Source: Streptomyces caniferus | Lineage (GTDB): Bacteria; Actinomycetota; Actinomycetes; Streptomycetales; Streptomycetaceae | Direction of reading: 5' to 3' | DNA length: 64,000 nt | Assembly (NCBI RefSeq): GCF_009811555.1 | Contig: NZ_BLIN01000003.1 | Coordinates: 434,001 to 498,000 of the forward strand | Shown here: piece by piece, positions 37,025-45,347 of the stretch | Position numbering within the stretch: position 1 is the stretch's first letter | Layout of the letters: each line of letters begins with the position of its first letter | Notes under the pieces: model-generated | Seen by the model: the letters and a program-made list of their open reading frames with translations, nothing else | What the model was told of the DNA's origin: nothing | The model's database searches: none | Position numbers and translations under genes: made by a program

Positions 37025-37222
37025 TCGATCGAGATCACCGTCCCTGGGGGCCCGGCGGGCCCTGCAGCACCTGCAGCCCCTCTGGACTCGTCAGTCACGA
37101 CGGCCCCTCGTATCCCTCGTGTCCGTCCTGGACGTCCTGGCCTGCCCGTCCTACCTGCGCCGCCCGTCCTGGCCTTCCTGGCCGGCCGGCTCCGGCAGCC
37201 CTGGCGGCCCCTCCCGGCATAG
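37025..37222 (-). pseudogene. Possible decayed collagen-like (Gly-X-Y) gene
   Basis: The 665 bp between 36772 and 37436 hold no intact gene, but the minus strand has Gly-X-Y-like stretches split over different frames. One frame reads EGPPGLPEPAGQEGQDG at about 37170-37222. Another gives TGRPGRPGRTRGIRG and then GAAGAAGPAGPPGTVISIDG further on. The plus strand shows the matching CCTGG/CCCG repetition. This is what a frameshifted collagen-like gene would leave. It may also be only GC-rich chance sequence. Confidence 0.35.
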
Positions 37223-37436
37223 ATGTGCCTGTCGGTGGTCGGGGACGCTACGCCCCGTGGTCGCCGGTAGGCGCCGGCGTTCTTCGCGGACTCCGTGAGT
37301 TCGTCCCGGCGCTGCGCCAAGGGCTGATCTACGCGACACGGACGCCGCCGCTGAGCCGCTGACCTGCGCCGTACGGCTCGCGCACGAGCGAAGGGCCGAT
37401 TACCGCCGAGCCCCCGGCATTCGACAGGATGGGGGC

Positions 37437-37970
37437 ATGACCGAGATCCGCACCCCCCGCCTCGTCCTCCGTCGCTGGACCGACGACGACCTCGCCCCCA
37501 TGGCCGACATCAACGCGGATCCGGGCGTCATGCGCTGGATCGGCGACGGATCCGTCCTCGGCCTGGAGCAGACCGCAGAGGAGATCGAAGGGTGGGAGGA
37601 GGAGTGGGACGACGAGGGCTTCGGCGTCTTCGCCGTCGAATTGCTCGGCTCGGGCGAACTGGCCGGATGCGCCGGTCTGTCGGTACCCGGGTTCCTGCCC
37701 GAGGCGGAGCACGAGGTGGCGATCAGCTGGCGCCTCGGCCGGCAGTACTGGGGGCAGGGGTACGCGTCCGAAGCCGCCCACGCCGTGCTGGAGTTCGCCC
37801 TCCAGGACCGTGGCCTCGACCGCGTCATCGCCATCAACCGGCTCGGCCACGAGGCCTCGGAGAACGTCCTGCGCAAGCTCGGTATGGCCGTGGAGCGCGA
37901 GGCGACGCATCCGGAGTGGGGCCATGCACTCACCGTGCACAGCATCGATCTCACGGAGTACCAGGCCTGA
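37437..37970 (+). CDS. GNAT-family N-acetyltransferase (RimJ/RimL type)
   Basis: This 177-aa protein begins TEIRTPRLVLRRWTDDDLAP, the usual opening of the Acetyltransf_3 branch. The acetyl-CoA-binding motif A reads RLGRQYWGQGYASEAAHAVL (about 101-120, Q/RxxGxG/A). The C-terminal SENVLRKLGMAVER segment is also typical. Substrates of this branch range from ribosomal proteins to small amines and cannot be told here. It is a single gene convergent with the MFS fusion gene. Confidence 0.9.
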   Translation: MTEIRTPRLVLRRWTDDDLAPMADINADPGVMRWIGDGSVLGLEQTAEEIEGWEEEWDDEGFGVFAVELLGSGELAGCAGLSVPGFLPEAEHEVAISWRLGRQYWGQGYASEAAHAVLEFALQDRGLDRVIAINRLGHEASENVLRKLGMAVEREATHPEWGHALTVHSIDLTEYQA

Positions 37971-38118
37971 GCGGCGGGGACGGCGTACGGCAACGGTCCC
38001 CCTCGCTGCCGTCGCCACCGCCCCCACCGTCACCGTCCGTCTACGGCAACATGCGCCGCTCCCTGGGGCGTTGCCCTGCCCACATACCCCTGCGCACCCG
38101 CGTCCCTCTGCGCACGGG

Positions 38119-40578
38119 TCAGCCGGTGGCCGCCGACGGCTGGGCGAGGTCCAGGTCGAGGAGCTCGTGGGCGCCGCCGGCGAGGGATATCCCGACGGCG
38201 TGCGGCGGGTAGCCGGCTGCCGTGAGGGTGTAGTGGGAGCCGCTCAGGTCGGAGAAGGCGAAGACGCCGTCCGGTCCGGTGACGGTGTGCCCGGCGACCG
38301 TGCCGTCCTCGACGAGGGTCACGGCGGCGTCGGCGAGCGGCCGCCCGTGCGGTCCCCGTACCGTTCCGCGGACGGTGGTGGTCAACCGCAGACGGATGTC
38401 CTGCCGTTCCGGCTCGCCGCCGGACAGTTCCAGGGCGCGGGCCTGCGGCTGGTGACCGGGGGCGCTGAGCACCAGGGTGTACGGGCCGGGCGGCAGCGGG
38501 GCGACGTCCCACTCTCCGTCGGCGCCGGAGGTCGTACGGACCACCACTTCGCCGGCGGCATCGGTGAGGACGATGCTCCCACCGGCCAGCGGGGCCCCTT
38601 CCGGACCCCCGAGGACAACGCCGCCCAGGCGACCGGTGGCCGCGAGTAGCAGATCGACCTGGGCCGGAGCGCCCTCGCCGCGATACAGGGCAGAGGCGGC
38701 GTACGGGGTGTGGCCGGGCGCGGCGCCCGTCAGGACATAGGTGCCCGCCGCGGGTGCGGCCAGCGCATAGCGCCCGTCGGCGGCGGCCGTGGTGACGCCT
38801 GCCTGGCGGCCCTGCCGGTCGATCAGGGTGATGCTCGCGCCCGGGACCGGGGCGCCGGAGGAGTCCAGGACACGGCCTGCGAACCCGGTACGGGTTCCGG
38901 CCGGTTCTTCGGTCGCGGTCGCCTCGGCGGGGGCTGAGGGGACAAGGGTGGCGTCCGGTGCGGCGGCCGACCGGGCCCAGGACGGCGCAGGCTTGGCGGG
39001 CCCGGCCGGCTTGCTGAACTCGGCCGTCCGGACGGCCGGTTCGGCCGCACCGCCGGCGCCGGACCCTTCCTCTGCATCGCCGTCCGTGCTCTGCGCGACC
39101 AGGGTCGGGCGGGAGGCCTGGCGCGGCGAGGGCAGGAAGGACGCCAGGGCGACGCCGACGATGACGGCGGCCGTGGCGATCAGGAAGGAGACCCGGAAGC
39201 CGGCCATCGTGGGCACCGTGACCGGCCCCATCGGCTGGGACATATGGGCCAGCACCATGCCGATCACGGCGCTGGACACCGAGGTGCCGATCGAGCGCAT
39301 CAGGGTGTTCAGACCGTTGGCCGCACCGGTCTCGGACGGGTCGACGGCGCCGATGATCAGCGCGGGCAGCGAGGAGTACGCCAGGCCGATGCCGGCGCCG
39401 ACGACCACCGCGATGATGACGGTCTGCCAGGGGGCGCTCATCAGGCCGATGCCCGCGCCGTAGCCGATCGCGATGATCAGCATGCCGAGCAGCAGGGAGA
39501 CCTTGGGGCCGCGGCGGGCGGCGATCCGCGCGTACAGCGGGGCGACGAGCATCATCGTCAGGCCCAGCGGCGCCATGCACAGGCCGGCCACCACCATGGA
39601 CTGGCCGAGGCCGTAGCCGGTCGACTCGGGCAGCTGCAGCAGCTGCGGCAGCACCAGGGAGATCGCGTAGAAGGCCACCCCGACGGTGATCGAGGCGAGG
39701 TTGGTCAGCAGTACCTCGCGGCGGGCGGTGGTCCGCAGATCGACCAGGGGGTCGGCGATGCGCAGTTCCATCACGCCCCACAGCACCAGGATCAGGGCCG
39801 CGACGCCGAACAGAGCGAGGGTGGTGGGCGAGCCCCAGCCCCAGTCGCTGCCCTTGGTGATGGGCAGCAGCAGGGCGACCAGTCCGGCCGACAGCCCGAG
39901 GGCGCCCGCCACGTCGAAGCGCCCGCGGGCGCGCACCGCGCTCTCGGGGACGATCAGGAAGGTGAGCAGCATCGACAGCACGCCGAGACCGGCGGCGCCG
40001 AAGAACAGGGTGTGCCAGTCCGCGTGTTGGGCGACCAGGGCCGCAACCGGCAGCGCGAGTCCGCCGCCCACGCCGATCGACGAACTCATCAGGCCCATGG
40101 CCGAGCCGAGCCGTTCGCGCGGCAGCTCGTCGCGCATGATGCCGATGCCGAGCGGGATGGCGCCCATCGCGAAGCCCTGGAGCGCCCGGCCCACGATCAT
40201 GGTGATCAGGTCGCTGGTGAATCCGCAGACCAGCGAGCCGACGACCATGACCGCGAGGCTGGTCAGCAGCATCCGGCGCTTGCCGTAGAGGTCGCCGAGG
40301 CGGCCCATGATGGGCGTGGAGACGGCACCCGCGAGGAGGGTGGCCGTCATCACCCACGTGGCGTTGCTGGGTGCCGTGTTGAGCAGCACCGGCAGGTCCT
40401 TGATGACCGGCACCAGCAGCGTCTGCATGACCGCGACGACAATGCCGGAGAAGGCCAGAACCGGGACGATGCCGCCACGGGCTCTGCGGTGCCCGCCCAC
40501 GGCCGGATCGGGCACAAGGGGCGCGGCAGGGGTGCCCGCAGCCCTTCCGGGGAGCTGGTCCGTCGTCGTCGGGGTCAT
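38119..40578 (-). CDS. MFS transporter fused to three carboxypeptidase-regulatory-like domains
   Basis: This 819-aa protein has two parts. Residues 1-490 form a DHA2-type MFS exporter (14 helices; VMQTLLVPVIKDLP, GRLGDLYGKRRMLL motif A, ALQGFAMGAIPLGIGI). After a linker (about 500-590) come three repeats of about 75 aa of the CarboxypepD_reg/CnaB-like beta-sandwich type (GRVLDSSGAPVPGASITLID; GGVVLGGPEGAPLAGGSIVL; GTVRGPHGRPLADAAVTLVE, each followed by a DGRYAL-, DGEWDV- or DGVFAF-type turn). The ATG at 40578 has GGAGG. The side of the membrane on which the repeats lie, and the substrate, are unknown. Confidence 0.9.
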   Translation of the reverse strand: MTPTTTDQLPGRAAGTPAAPLVPDPAVGGHRRARGGIVPVLAFSGIVVAVMQTLLVPVIKDLPVLLNTAPSNATWVMTATLLAGAVSTPIMGRLGDLYGKRRMLLTSLAVMVVGSLVCGFTSDLITMIVGRALQGFAMGAIPLGIGIMRDELPRERLGSAMGLMSSSIGVGGGLALPVAALVAQHADWHTLFFGAAGLGVLSMLLTFLIVPESAVRARGRFDVAGALGLSAGLVALLLPITKGSDWGWGSPTTLALFGVAALILVLWGVMELRIADPLVDLRTTARREVLLTNLASITVGVAFYAISLVLPQLLQLPESTGYGLGQSMVVAGLCMAPLGLTMMLVAPLYARIAARRGPKVSLLLGMLIIAIGYGAGIGLMSAPWQTVIIAVVVGAGIGLAYSSLPALIIGAVDPSETGAANGLNTLMRSIGTSVSSAVIGMVLAHMSQPMGPVTVPTMAGFRVSFLIATAAVIVGVALASFLPSPRQASRPTLVAQSTDGDAEEGSGAGGAAEPAVRTAEFSKPAGPAKPAPSWARSAAAPDATLVPSAPAEATATEEPAGTRTGFAGRVLDSSGAPVPGASITLIDRQGRQAGVTTAAADGRYALAAPAAGTYVLTGAAPGHTPYAASALYRGEGAPAQVDLLLAATGRLGGVVLGGPEGAPLAGGSIVLTDAAGEVVVRTTSGADGEWDVAPLPPGPYTLVLSAPGHQPQARALELSGGEPERQDIRLRLTTTVRGTVRGPHGRPLADAAVTLVEDGTVAGHTVTGPDGVFAFSDLSGSHYTLTAAGYPPHAVGISLAGGAHELLDLDLAQPSAATG

Positions 40579-41167
40579 ACGTGCGGCCTCCAGGGCGGCA
40601 GAGGTGAGCGTCGGTGGGAGTGGGGGGTGAGCGGGTCGCGAGGGTGGCGGGACAGGGGTGAGCGGCACACGGTCGAGGTGGGGCGTCTCCCCCGGGCAAC
40701 GGCACGATCAGGCTCTTGATACGTGCATGCCGAACGTTTCATCTCGGCGGTCTATTCCGCAGCACCGGCCGACCTCGGTCCACAGCGGTCGTGATCTGCC
40801 TCACTCCGCCCGCTCCTGACTGCCCCTCGCCCCGTTCATCGGGCCTCCCCCGGACTCGCCCTCGACGCGCGGACTCCGCCGAATCCGCCGATGTCCATTG
40901 AAGGGCACAGCACTGACAATCCCGTCCGGCAGAGCCCCCCGAACGTCGCCGCCCGACCGCTCACCCACCTCTCCCCGCGCACCCGCCCACCTACGACGAG
41001 AGGCGCCGCGGGAGCCCCCACGACGCCTCTGGCCTGCACCGTTCATGCACGGCACTTACACAGCTCGGCAATCAACACCGCATGCGCGGTATGTTTTCGC
41101 CTCCCGCCGCTGCCGGACATTCCACGCCACCCGACCGCCGCGAGCCGCCCGGCCCGAGACGCCGGGG
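40579..41167. other. 589-bp intergenic region without a supported gene
   Basis: The region lies between two minus-strand genes. Open frames here lack ribosome sites and recognisable products. A short inverted repeat ACCGC/GCGGT around 41076-41089 is the only structure noticed. Confidence 0.45.
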
Positions 41168-41842
41168 TCAGCTCGCCGCGGCATCGATCCCGGCGTTCGC
41201 CGGCGCCTTCCCCTGCAGGGCGGCATCGAGTTGTGCCCCGCGCTCAGAATCCAGCTTGAGCTTGGCGAGAATGGCCGGAACCGCAATGCTCGGGAGGGTG
41301 TGCTCGAAGAAGACGGTCAGACGGCGGCTGAGATCGGCCCGGTTGGTGAAGGCCTGGGACATCATCTGCAGCCCGGCGAAGGCGCCGACGAACAGCTCCG
41401 CTGTTTCCCGCACGACGATGCTGTCCATCACTTCACCGCGGTCCTTCGCCTCGTTGAGCAACCCCTCCACGAACACGCTCCACGAGAGCATCGACTGCTT
41501 GCGGTCGAGGTGGTTGGATCCCTGCTCGACCGCCAGGCGTGCCGCTCCGCGCTGGATCGGATCACTGCGCAGCCGGTACGCCAGCACCTGGCCCGCGTCG
41601 ACGAACTCCTGCAACTTGATCTTCTGAGGCTCGACGGCGATGTCCAGTACGTGCTCATCGAGCACCGCCAGCGCGAGCTGCTCCTTGGAGGCGAAGTGGA
41701 AGTACAAGGCGCCCTTGGTGACGCCTGCGCGGTCGAGGACTTCGGCGATGGTCGCGCGGTCGTAGCCGAGGTCGTCAAAGACCGCGGCGGCCGCCTCCAA
41801 AATCAGTCGCCGGGTCCGGATCGCGCGGTCCTGTTGCGCCAC
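41168..41842 (-). CDS. Gamma-butyrolactone receptor (ArpA/ScbR-type TetR regulator)
   Basis: This 224-aa repressor starts at a GTG at 41842 with AGGAGG 6 bp upstream. The N-terminus AQQDRAIRTRRLILEAAAAV matches the start of ScbR/ArpA proteins. The HTH is TIAEVLDRAGVTKGALYFHF (31-50). The ligand-pocket Trp conserved in ArpA-like receptors appears as Trp121 in SMLSWSVFVEGLL. Such receptors repress target genes until the GBL signal binds. It is divergent from the AfsA-like synthase with a candidate operator between them, so it probably controls both. A longer frame to an ATG at 41872 is less likely. Confidence 0.92.
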   Translation of the reverse strand: MAQQDRAIRTRRLILEAAAAVFDDLGYDRATIAEVLDRAGVTKGALYFHFASKEQLALAVLDEHVLDIAVEPQKIKLQEFVDAGQVLAYRLRSDPIQRGAARLAVEQGSNHLDRKQSMLSWSVFVEGLLNEAKDRGEVMDSIVVRETAELFVGAFAGLQMMSQAFTNRADLSRRLTVFFEHTLPSIAVPAILAKLKLDSERGAQLDAALQGKAPANAGIDAAAS

Positions 41843-41948
41843 AGGACGCCTCCTGTCTCTCGTGTTTTCCATGTTCGCATCAGTTAGCTACCGCTCAATT
41901 CACCCCTGGGTCAGCCACTTGCTGCAATTCGACGCCCGGCATTGAAAA

Positions 41949-41970
41949 TAAAACCGGATGGTACGTATCT
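41949..41970. promoter_or_regulatory. Candidate autoregulatory element (ARE) for the GBL receptor
   Basis: The right half GGTACGTATCT (41960-41970) matches 8 of 11 positions of the ArpA half-site GGTCGGTATGT. The left half (41949-41959) is weaker. It lies 45 bp before the AfsA-like start, in the AT-richest part of the 170-bp divergent intergenic region. The call rests on position plus partial match. Confidence 0.5.
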
Positions 41971-42014
41971 TAACAGCGATGCACCTCTTCCCGTAGAGAC
42001 GCCTGGGGGCACTC

Positions 42015-42998
42015 ATGAGCAACACGATGCAGGTCAGCGGCACGGTTCAGCCCAGGGCTCCATATCAGACACACGCGAAGGGGAACCACCGTGCTGCTGC
42101 CGGACATCGCCATGAACCCTGCGTCCCCCAGGAGTTCGTCCACCGGCCCGTCGCCGACGACATTCTGGTCACCTCATGGCGCCGACTGGACGACTCCCGC
42201 TTCACGCTGACCGCCCAGTGGCCGCACGACCACGAGTACTTCACCCCGGCGCACGGCCGCCACCATCTCATTCTCACCGGCGAGACCATCCGCCAGGCGG
42301 GGCTGCTCCTGTGCCACACCGAACTCGGCGTACCGGTCGGCCACCACTTCATCCTCGGCAACCTGGTGTACACAACCCACCCCGAGCACCTGGCCGTTGG
42401 CAGCGGGCCCACCCGGCTGACGATCGACGTCACCTGCAGCCGGATGCACCTGCGGGGCGGCACGCTGGCCAGTGGCCACTTCAACATGACCATCCGCAAG
42501 GCGGGCCGGATCGTCGCCACGGGCTATTCCGACGTCGCCGTCGCCTCCCCTGCCGTCTACCGCCGGATCCGTGGCGAACGGCTGGCCGCACGCCGCACCC
42601 TGGGCTCGCTGCCCGCACCCGTCCCGCACCAGCTGACCGGCAGCGCCATGGACAGCGATGTCCTGCTGTCCCCCACCGACAGGTCCGGCCGATGGGAACT
42701 GCGCATCGCGCCCGGCCATGGCGCGATGGTGAATCCGGCGAATGACCACATTCCGGGAATGCTGCTGCTGGATGCGGCACAGCAGGCCGCCCGGGCGCTG
42801 ACCGCACCCCGGATCTTCGTGCCGTACGCCTTCGGCACCGAATTCCACCGCTACGCCGAGCACGGCATCCCCTGCAGCATCGTGGCCCGGCTCGTCCCGT
42901 CCGCGCTCCCCTCCACCACGACGGTCCAGGTCACCGGCTCCCAGGAGGGCAAGTCGGTGTTCGTCTCCACCCTGACCGCACTGGACACCCAGCATTGA
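42015..42998 (+). CDS. Gamma-butyrolactone synthase (AfsA/ScbA family)
   Basis: This 327-aa protein has the two A-factor hotdog repeats of AfsA-type enzymes. These join a beta-keto acyl thioester to dihydroxyacetone phosphate to start GBL hormone synthesis. The first repeat contains HDHEYFTPAHGRHHLILTGE with Glu90 in GETIRQAG. The second contains NDHIPGMLLLDAAQQAARAL. An opening HRPVADDILVTSW is also family-like. It is divergent from the receptor and followed after 201 bp by an SDR gene, the usual GBL locus. Confidence 0.93.
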   Translation: MSNTMQVSGTVQPRAPYQTHAKGNHRAAAGHRHEPCVPQEFVHRPVADDILVTSWRRLDDSRFTLTAQWPHDHEYFTPAHGRHHLILTGETIRQAGLLLCHTELGVPVGHHFILGNLVYTTHPEHLAVGSGPTRLTIDVTCSRMHLRGGTLASGHFNMTIRKAGRIVATGYSDVAVASPAVYRRIRGERLAARRTLGSLPAPVPHQLTGSAMDSDVLLSPTDRSGRWELRIAPGHGAMVNPANDHIPGMLLLDAAQQAARALTAPRIFVPYAFGTEFHRYAEHGIPCSIVARLVPSALPSTTTVQVTGSQEGKSVFVSTLTALDTQH

Positions 42999-43199
42999 GC
43001 GCACACCTCACGAGCCATGACACTCTCGGCAGGGACTCCACACTTCATGAGCCACCGGACCACGCGACCTGCGGCACCGTCCGTCGCGAGTGGTAACGGT
43101 TCCTGAGGCACGGGCAGCGGGCCCCGGCCGTCCCACCGGCAAGAGAAAGCAACCGGCGGCTGCACGCCACCGCGGGTGAACGAAAGGCCAAGAACGATC

Positions 43200-43964
43200 A
43201 TGGGTGACCTCCACGGAAAGACCGCGCTGGTGACGGGATCCAGCCGCGGCATCGGCCGGGGCATCGCCCAGCGCCTCGCTCAGGACGGTGCGCTGATCGC
43301 CGTCCACTACGGCCGCAATGACGCCGCGGCCAAGGAAACGGTCGAAAGCATCACCAGCGCGGGTGGCCGGGCCTTCCCCCTCCGCGCGGACCTGGGAATT
43401 CCCGGTGATGTCGAGGACCTCTTCGCGGCCTTCGACACCGAACTCGCAGCCTGCGGTGCGGAACCCGGCCTCGACATTCTCGTCAACAACGCGGCGCTCA
43501 ACTTCCCCGCGCACATAGACGCGGTGACCTACGAGGAGTTCGACCGCACCATCGCGGTCAACACCAGGGCCCCGCTCTTCATCATCCAGCAGGGTCTGCG
43601 CCGGATGCGTGACGGCGGACGCATCATCAACATCTCGTCAGCGGTGACGAGTACGGCGCACCCGTCACAGATCGCCTACAGCGTTTCCAAGGGCGCGCTG
43701 GAAACTCTCACACACACCCTCGCCAAGGACGTCGGCGCACGCGGGATCACGGTGAACACCATCGCCCCCGGCTGGGTCGAGACCGACGTGACGGCGGAGC
43801 GGAGAGCGACACCCGAGGGGCGGGCAGCCCTGGCGGCCTATTCCGTGTTCAACCGGATCGGCCGGCCCTCCGACATCGCCGACGTCGCCGCCTTCCTGGC
43901 CTCGGACGCCTCCCGTTGGATCACCGGTCAGCGCTTCGATGTCACCGGCGGCTCGATGCTCTGA
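43200..43964 (+). CDS. SDR-family oxidoreductase of the GBL locus
   Basis: This 254-aa short-chain dehydrogenase/reductase has the Rossmann motif TGSSRGIGRG (about 13-22), NNAA (about 96), catalytic Ser in INISSAV, and YSVSK (Tyr-x-x-x-Lys). The C-terminal segment GQRFDVTGGSML is typical of FabG-like proteins. In other GBL loci an SDR (e.g. BarS1) reduces the 6-keto group of the hormone precursor. The position next to the synthase suggests that role. The ATG at 43200 is preferred. An in-frame GTG at 43176 is possible. Confidence 0.9.
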   Translation: MGDLHGKTALVTGSSRGIGRGIAQRLAQDGALIAVHYGRNDAAAKETVESITSAGGRAFPLRADLGIPGDVEDLFAAFDTELAACGAEPGLDILVNNAALNFPAHIDAVTYEEFDRTIAVNTRAPLFIIQQGLRRMRDGGRIINISSAVTSTAHPSQIAYSVSKGALETLTHTLAKDVGARGITVNTIAPGWVETDVTAERRATPEGRAALAAYSVFNRIGRPSDIADVAAFLASDASRWITGQRFDVTGGSML

Positions 43965-43976
43965 CCCCGTCGGGGC

Positions 43977-43994
43977 CGCCCTGGGCCCAGGGCG
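43977..43994. terminator. Palindromic terminator-like element
   Basis: CGCCCTGGG is followed directly by its complement CCCAGGGCG, 13 bp after the SDR stop, between convergent genes (next stop at 44008). Confidence 0.5.
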
Positions 43995-44007
43995 CGCCGC
44001 GGCGCCG

Positions 44008-44748
44008 TCAGGCGTCGTGGAAGACCAGGCCCAGGGAGTGCCGGTGGCCCGACCGGACGATGCTCACCCCGTGGCGCACGGGACCGGCCGACCAGCCGCG
44101 GGCGGAACGTACGGGGCGGTCGCGGGTCGTGAAGACCAGACCGTGGCCCTGCCGCAGGACGGTGCTGGTGCCGCGGGACTGTGCTCGCGGCCGCTGCTCG
44201 ACGAGCAGGAACTCCCCACCGGTGTAGTCGGTGCCCTGCTCGTCCAGGCCGACGACGACCTGGAGGGGGAAGACCATCTCCCCGAAGATGTCCCGGTGCA
44301 GCGCGTTCCAGTCGCCCGCCCCGTAACGCAGCAGAATCTGCGAGGACTTGGTCTGACCGGCCTCGTGGCACCTCGCGAGCCACTCCCCCAGGGTGTCCGG
44401 CCAGGGGGCCGGTCTGCCGAGCCGGTCCGCCCAGTCGCGGGCCGTCCGCAGCAGATGCGGGTAGAACGCCTCGCGGAGGGACTGGACCGGCGCGGGCAGC
44501 GGGTCGGCGAAGTAGCGGTACTGTCCCGAGCCGAAGCGGTGCCGTGCCATGTCGACGGTCGAGCGGAAGCGGGCGGTGTCCTCGTACAGCGCGACGAGGG
44601 CGCGGCAGTCGGCCGGGTCGAGCAGTCGTGGGGTCGACGCACAGCCCACGGTGTCGAGTTCCTCGGCCAGGGCCGTCCAGTCGGTGGCCGCTACCCGCTC
44701 GGCGAGCACGGTGGGACGGGCCCGGCGCTTGGTGGTCGTGGTGGTCAT
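44008..44748 (-). CDS. 2OG-Fe(II) dioxygenase of alkylation-repair operon
   Basis: This 246-aa protein has the facial-triad HxD at LHRDIFGE (His151, Asp153) and the distal His226 in GPVRHGVSI, with a 2-oxoglutarate-binding Arg near SGHRHSLG (236). The pattern fits the prolyl-4-hydroxylase/PKHD-like branch of the superfamily, and not AlkB strictly. It follows ogt after 86 bp in the same direction. The context suggests a role in handling alkylation damage. The true substrate, nucleic acid or protein, is open. Confidence 0.85.
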   Translation of the reverse strand: MTTTTTKRRARPTVLAERVAATDWTALAEELDTVGCASTPRLLDPADCRALVALYEDTARFRSTVDMARHRFGSGQYRYFADPLPAPVQSLREAFYPHLLRTARDWADRLGRPAPWPDTLGEWLARCHEAGQTKSSQILLRYGAGDWNALHRDIFGEMVFPLQVVVGLDEQGTDYTGGEFLLVEQRPRAQSRGTSTVLRQGHGLVFTTRDRPVRSARGWSAGPVRHGVSIVRSGHRHSLGLVFHDA

Positions 44749-44834
44749 GACGTGCTCCAGTGGGGGGCTGCGGGGCGGGGCGGCTCACGAGGGTCGGGGC
44801 GGTGCGGGTTCGGGCCGCGTCCGGTACTGCGGAC

Positions 44835-45347
44835 TCAGCCGGCGTCCGGCGCGAGCCCCTCGATGGCGAGGAGCCGGCGCTTGCGCACGGGCCCGGCCGC
44901 GTATCCCGACAGGGACCCGTCCGCGGCGATCACACGGTGGCAGGGCCGGACGACGAGCAGCGGGTTCGCGCCGATCGCCGTGCCGACGGCGCGCACCGCA
45001 CCCCGCGCCGCACCGATCCCGGCCGCGATGGCTCCGTACGTGGTCGTGGTCCCGTACGGAACGGCCTCCAGGGCCTGCCATACCCGCCGCTGGAAGTCCG
45101 TGCCCCGGGTGTCCGTGTAGGTGAGGGCGAAGCGGATCAGCTCCCCGTCGAAGTAGGCGCGGAGCTGACGGGCGGTCTCGGCGAAGGCGTCCGGGTCGTG
45201 CGTCCAGCTCTCCTGGACGGTCGCGCCGCCCTTCTGGCCGGGCACGCTCAGCGAGGCGAGCGCGGTGCCGCCCGGTGCGGTGGCCGATTCCTCGCCCACC
45301 AGCAGGAGTTCGCCCAGCGGGCTGTCGAGGGTGGTGTAGAGCGTCAT
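44835..45347 (-). CDS. ogt: Methylated-DNA-protein-cysteine methyltransferase (Ogt)
   Basis: This 170-aa suicide repair protein removes O6-alkyl groups from guanine. The acceptor motif PCHRVI and the helix-turn-helix FQRRVWQALEAVPYGTTTTY are intact. RKRRLLAIEG follows near the C-terminus. The ATG at 45347 overlaps the stop of the AlkA fusion gene (ATGA), so the two are co-translated. Confidence 0.94.
   Translation of the reverse strand: MTLYTTLDSPLGELLLVGEESATAPGGTALASLSVPGQKGGATVQESWTHDPDAFAETARQLRAYFDGELIRFALTYTDTRGTDFQRRVWQALEAVPYGTTTTYGAIAAGIGAARGAVRAVGTAIGANPLLVVRPCHRVIAADGSLSGYAAGPVRKRRLLAIEGLAPDAG

Noticed and set aside
38030..40705. 891-codon frame overlapping the MFS fusion gene on the same strand
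   Set aside because: It is an out-of-frame shadow, very rich in Arg/Pro, with no recognisable segment.
41168..43964. Antibiotic biosynthetic gene cluster around the GBL locus
   Set aside because: No PKS, NRPS, terpene or RiPP core gene was found within the window. The P450 and acyl-CoA ligase are too far away to link.
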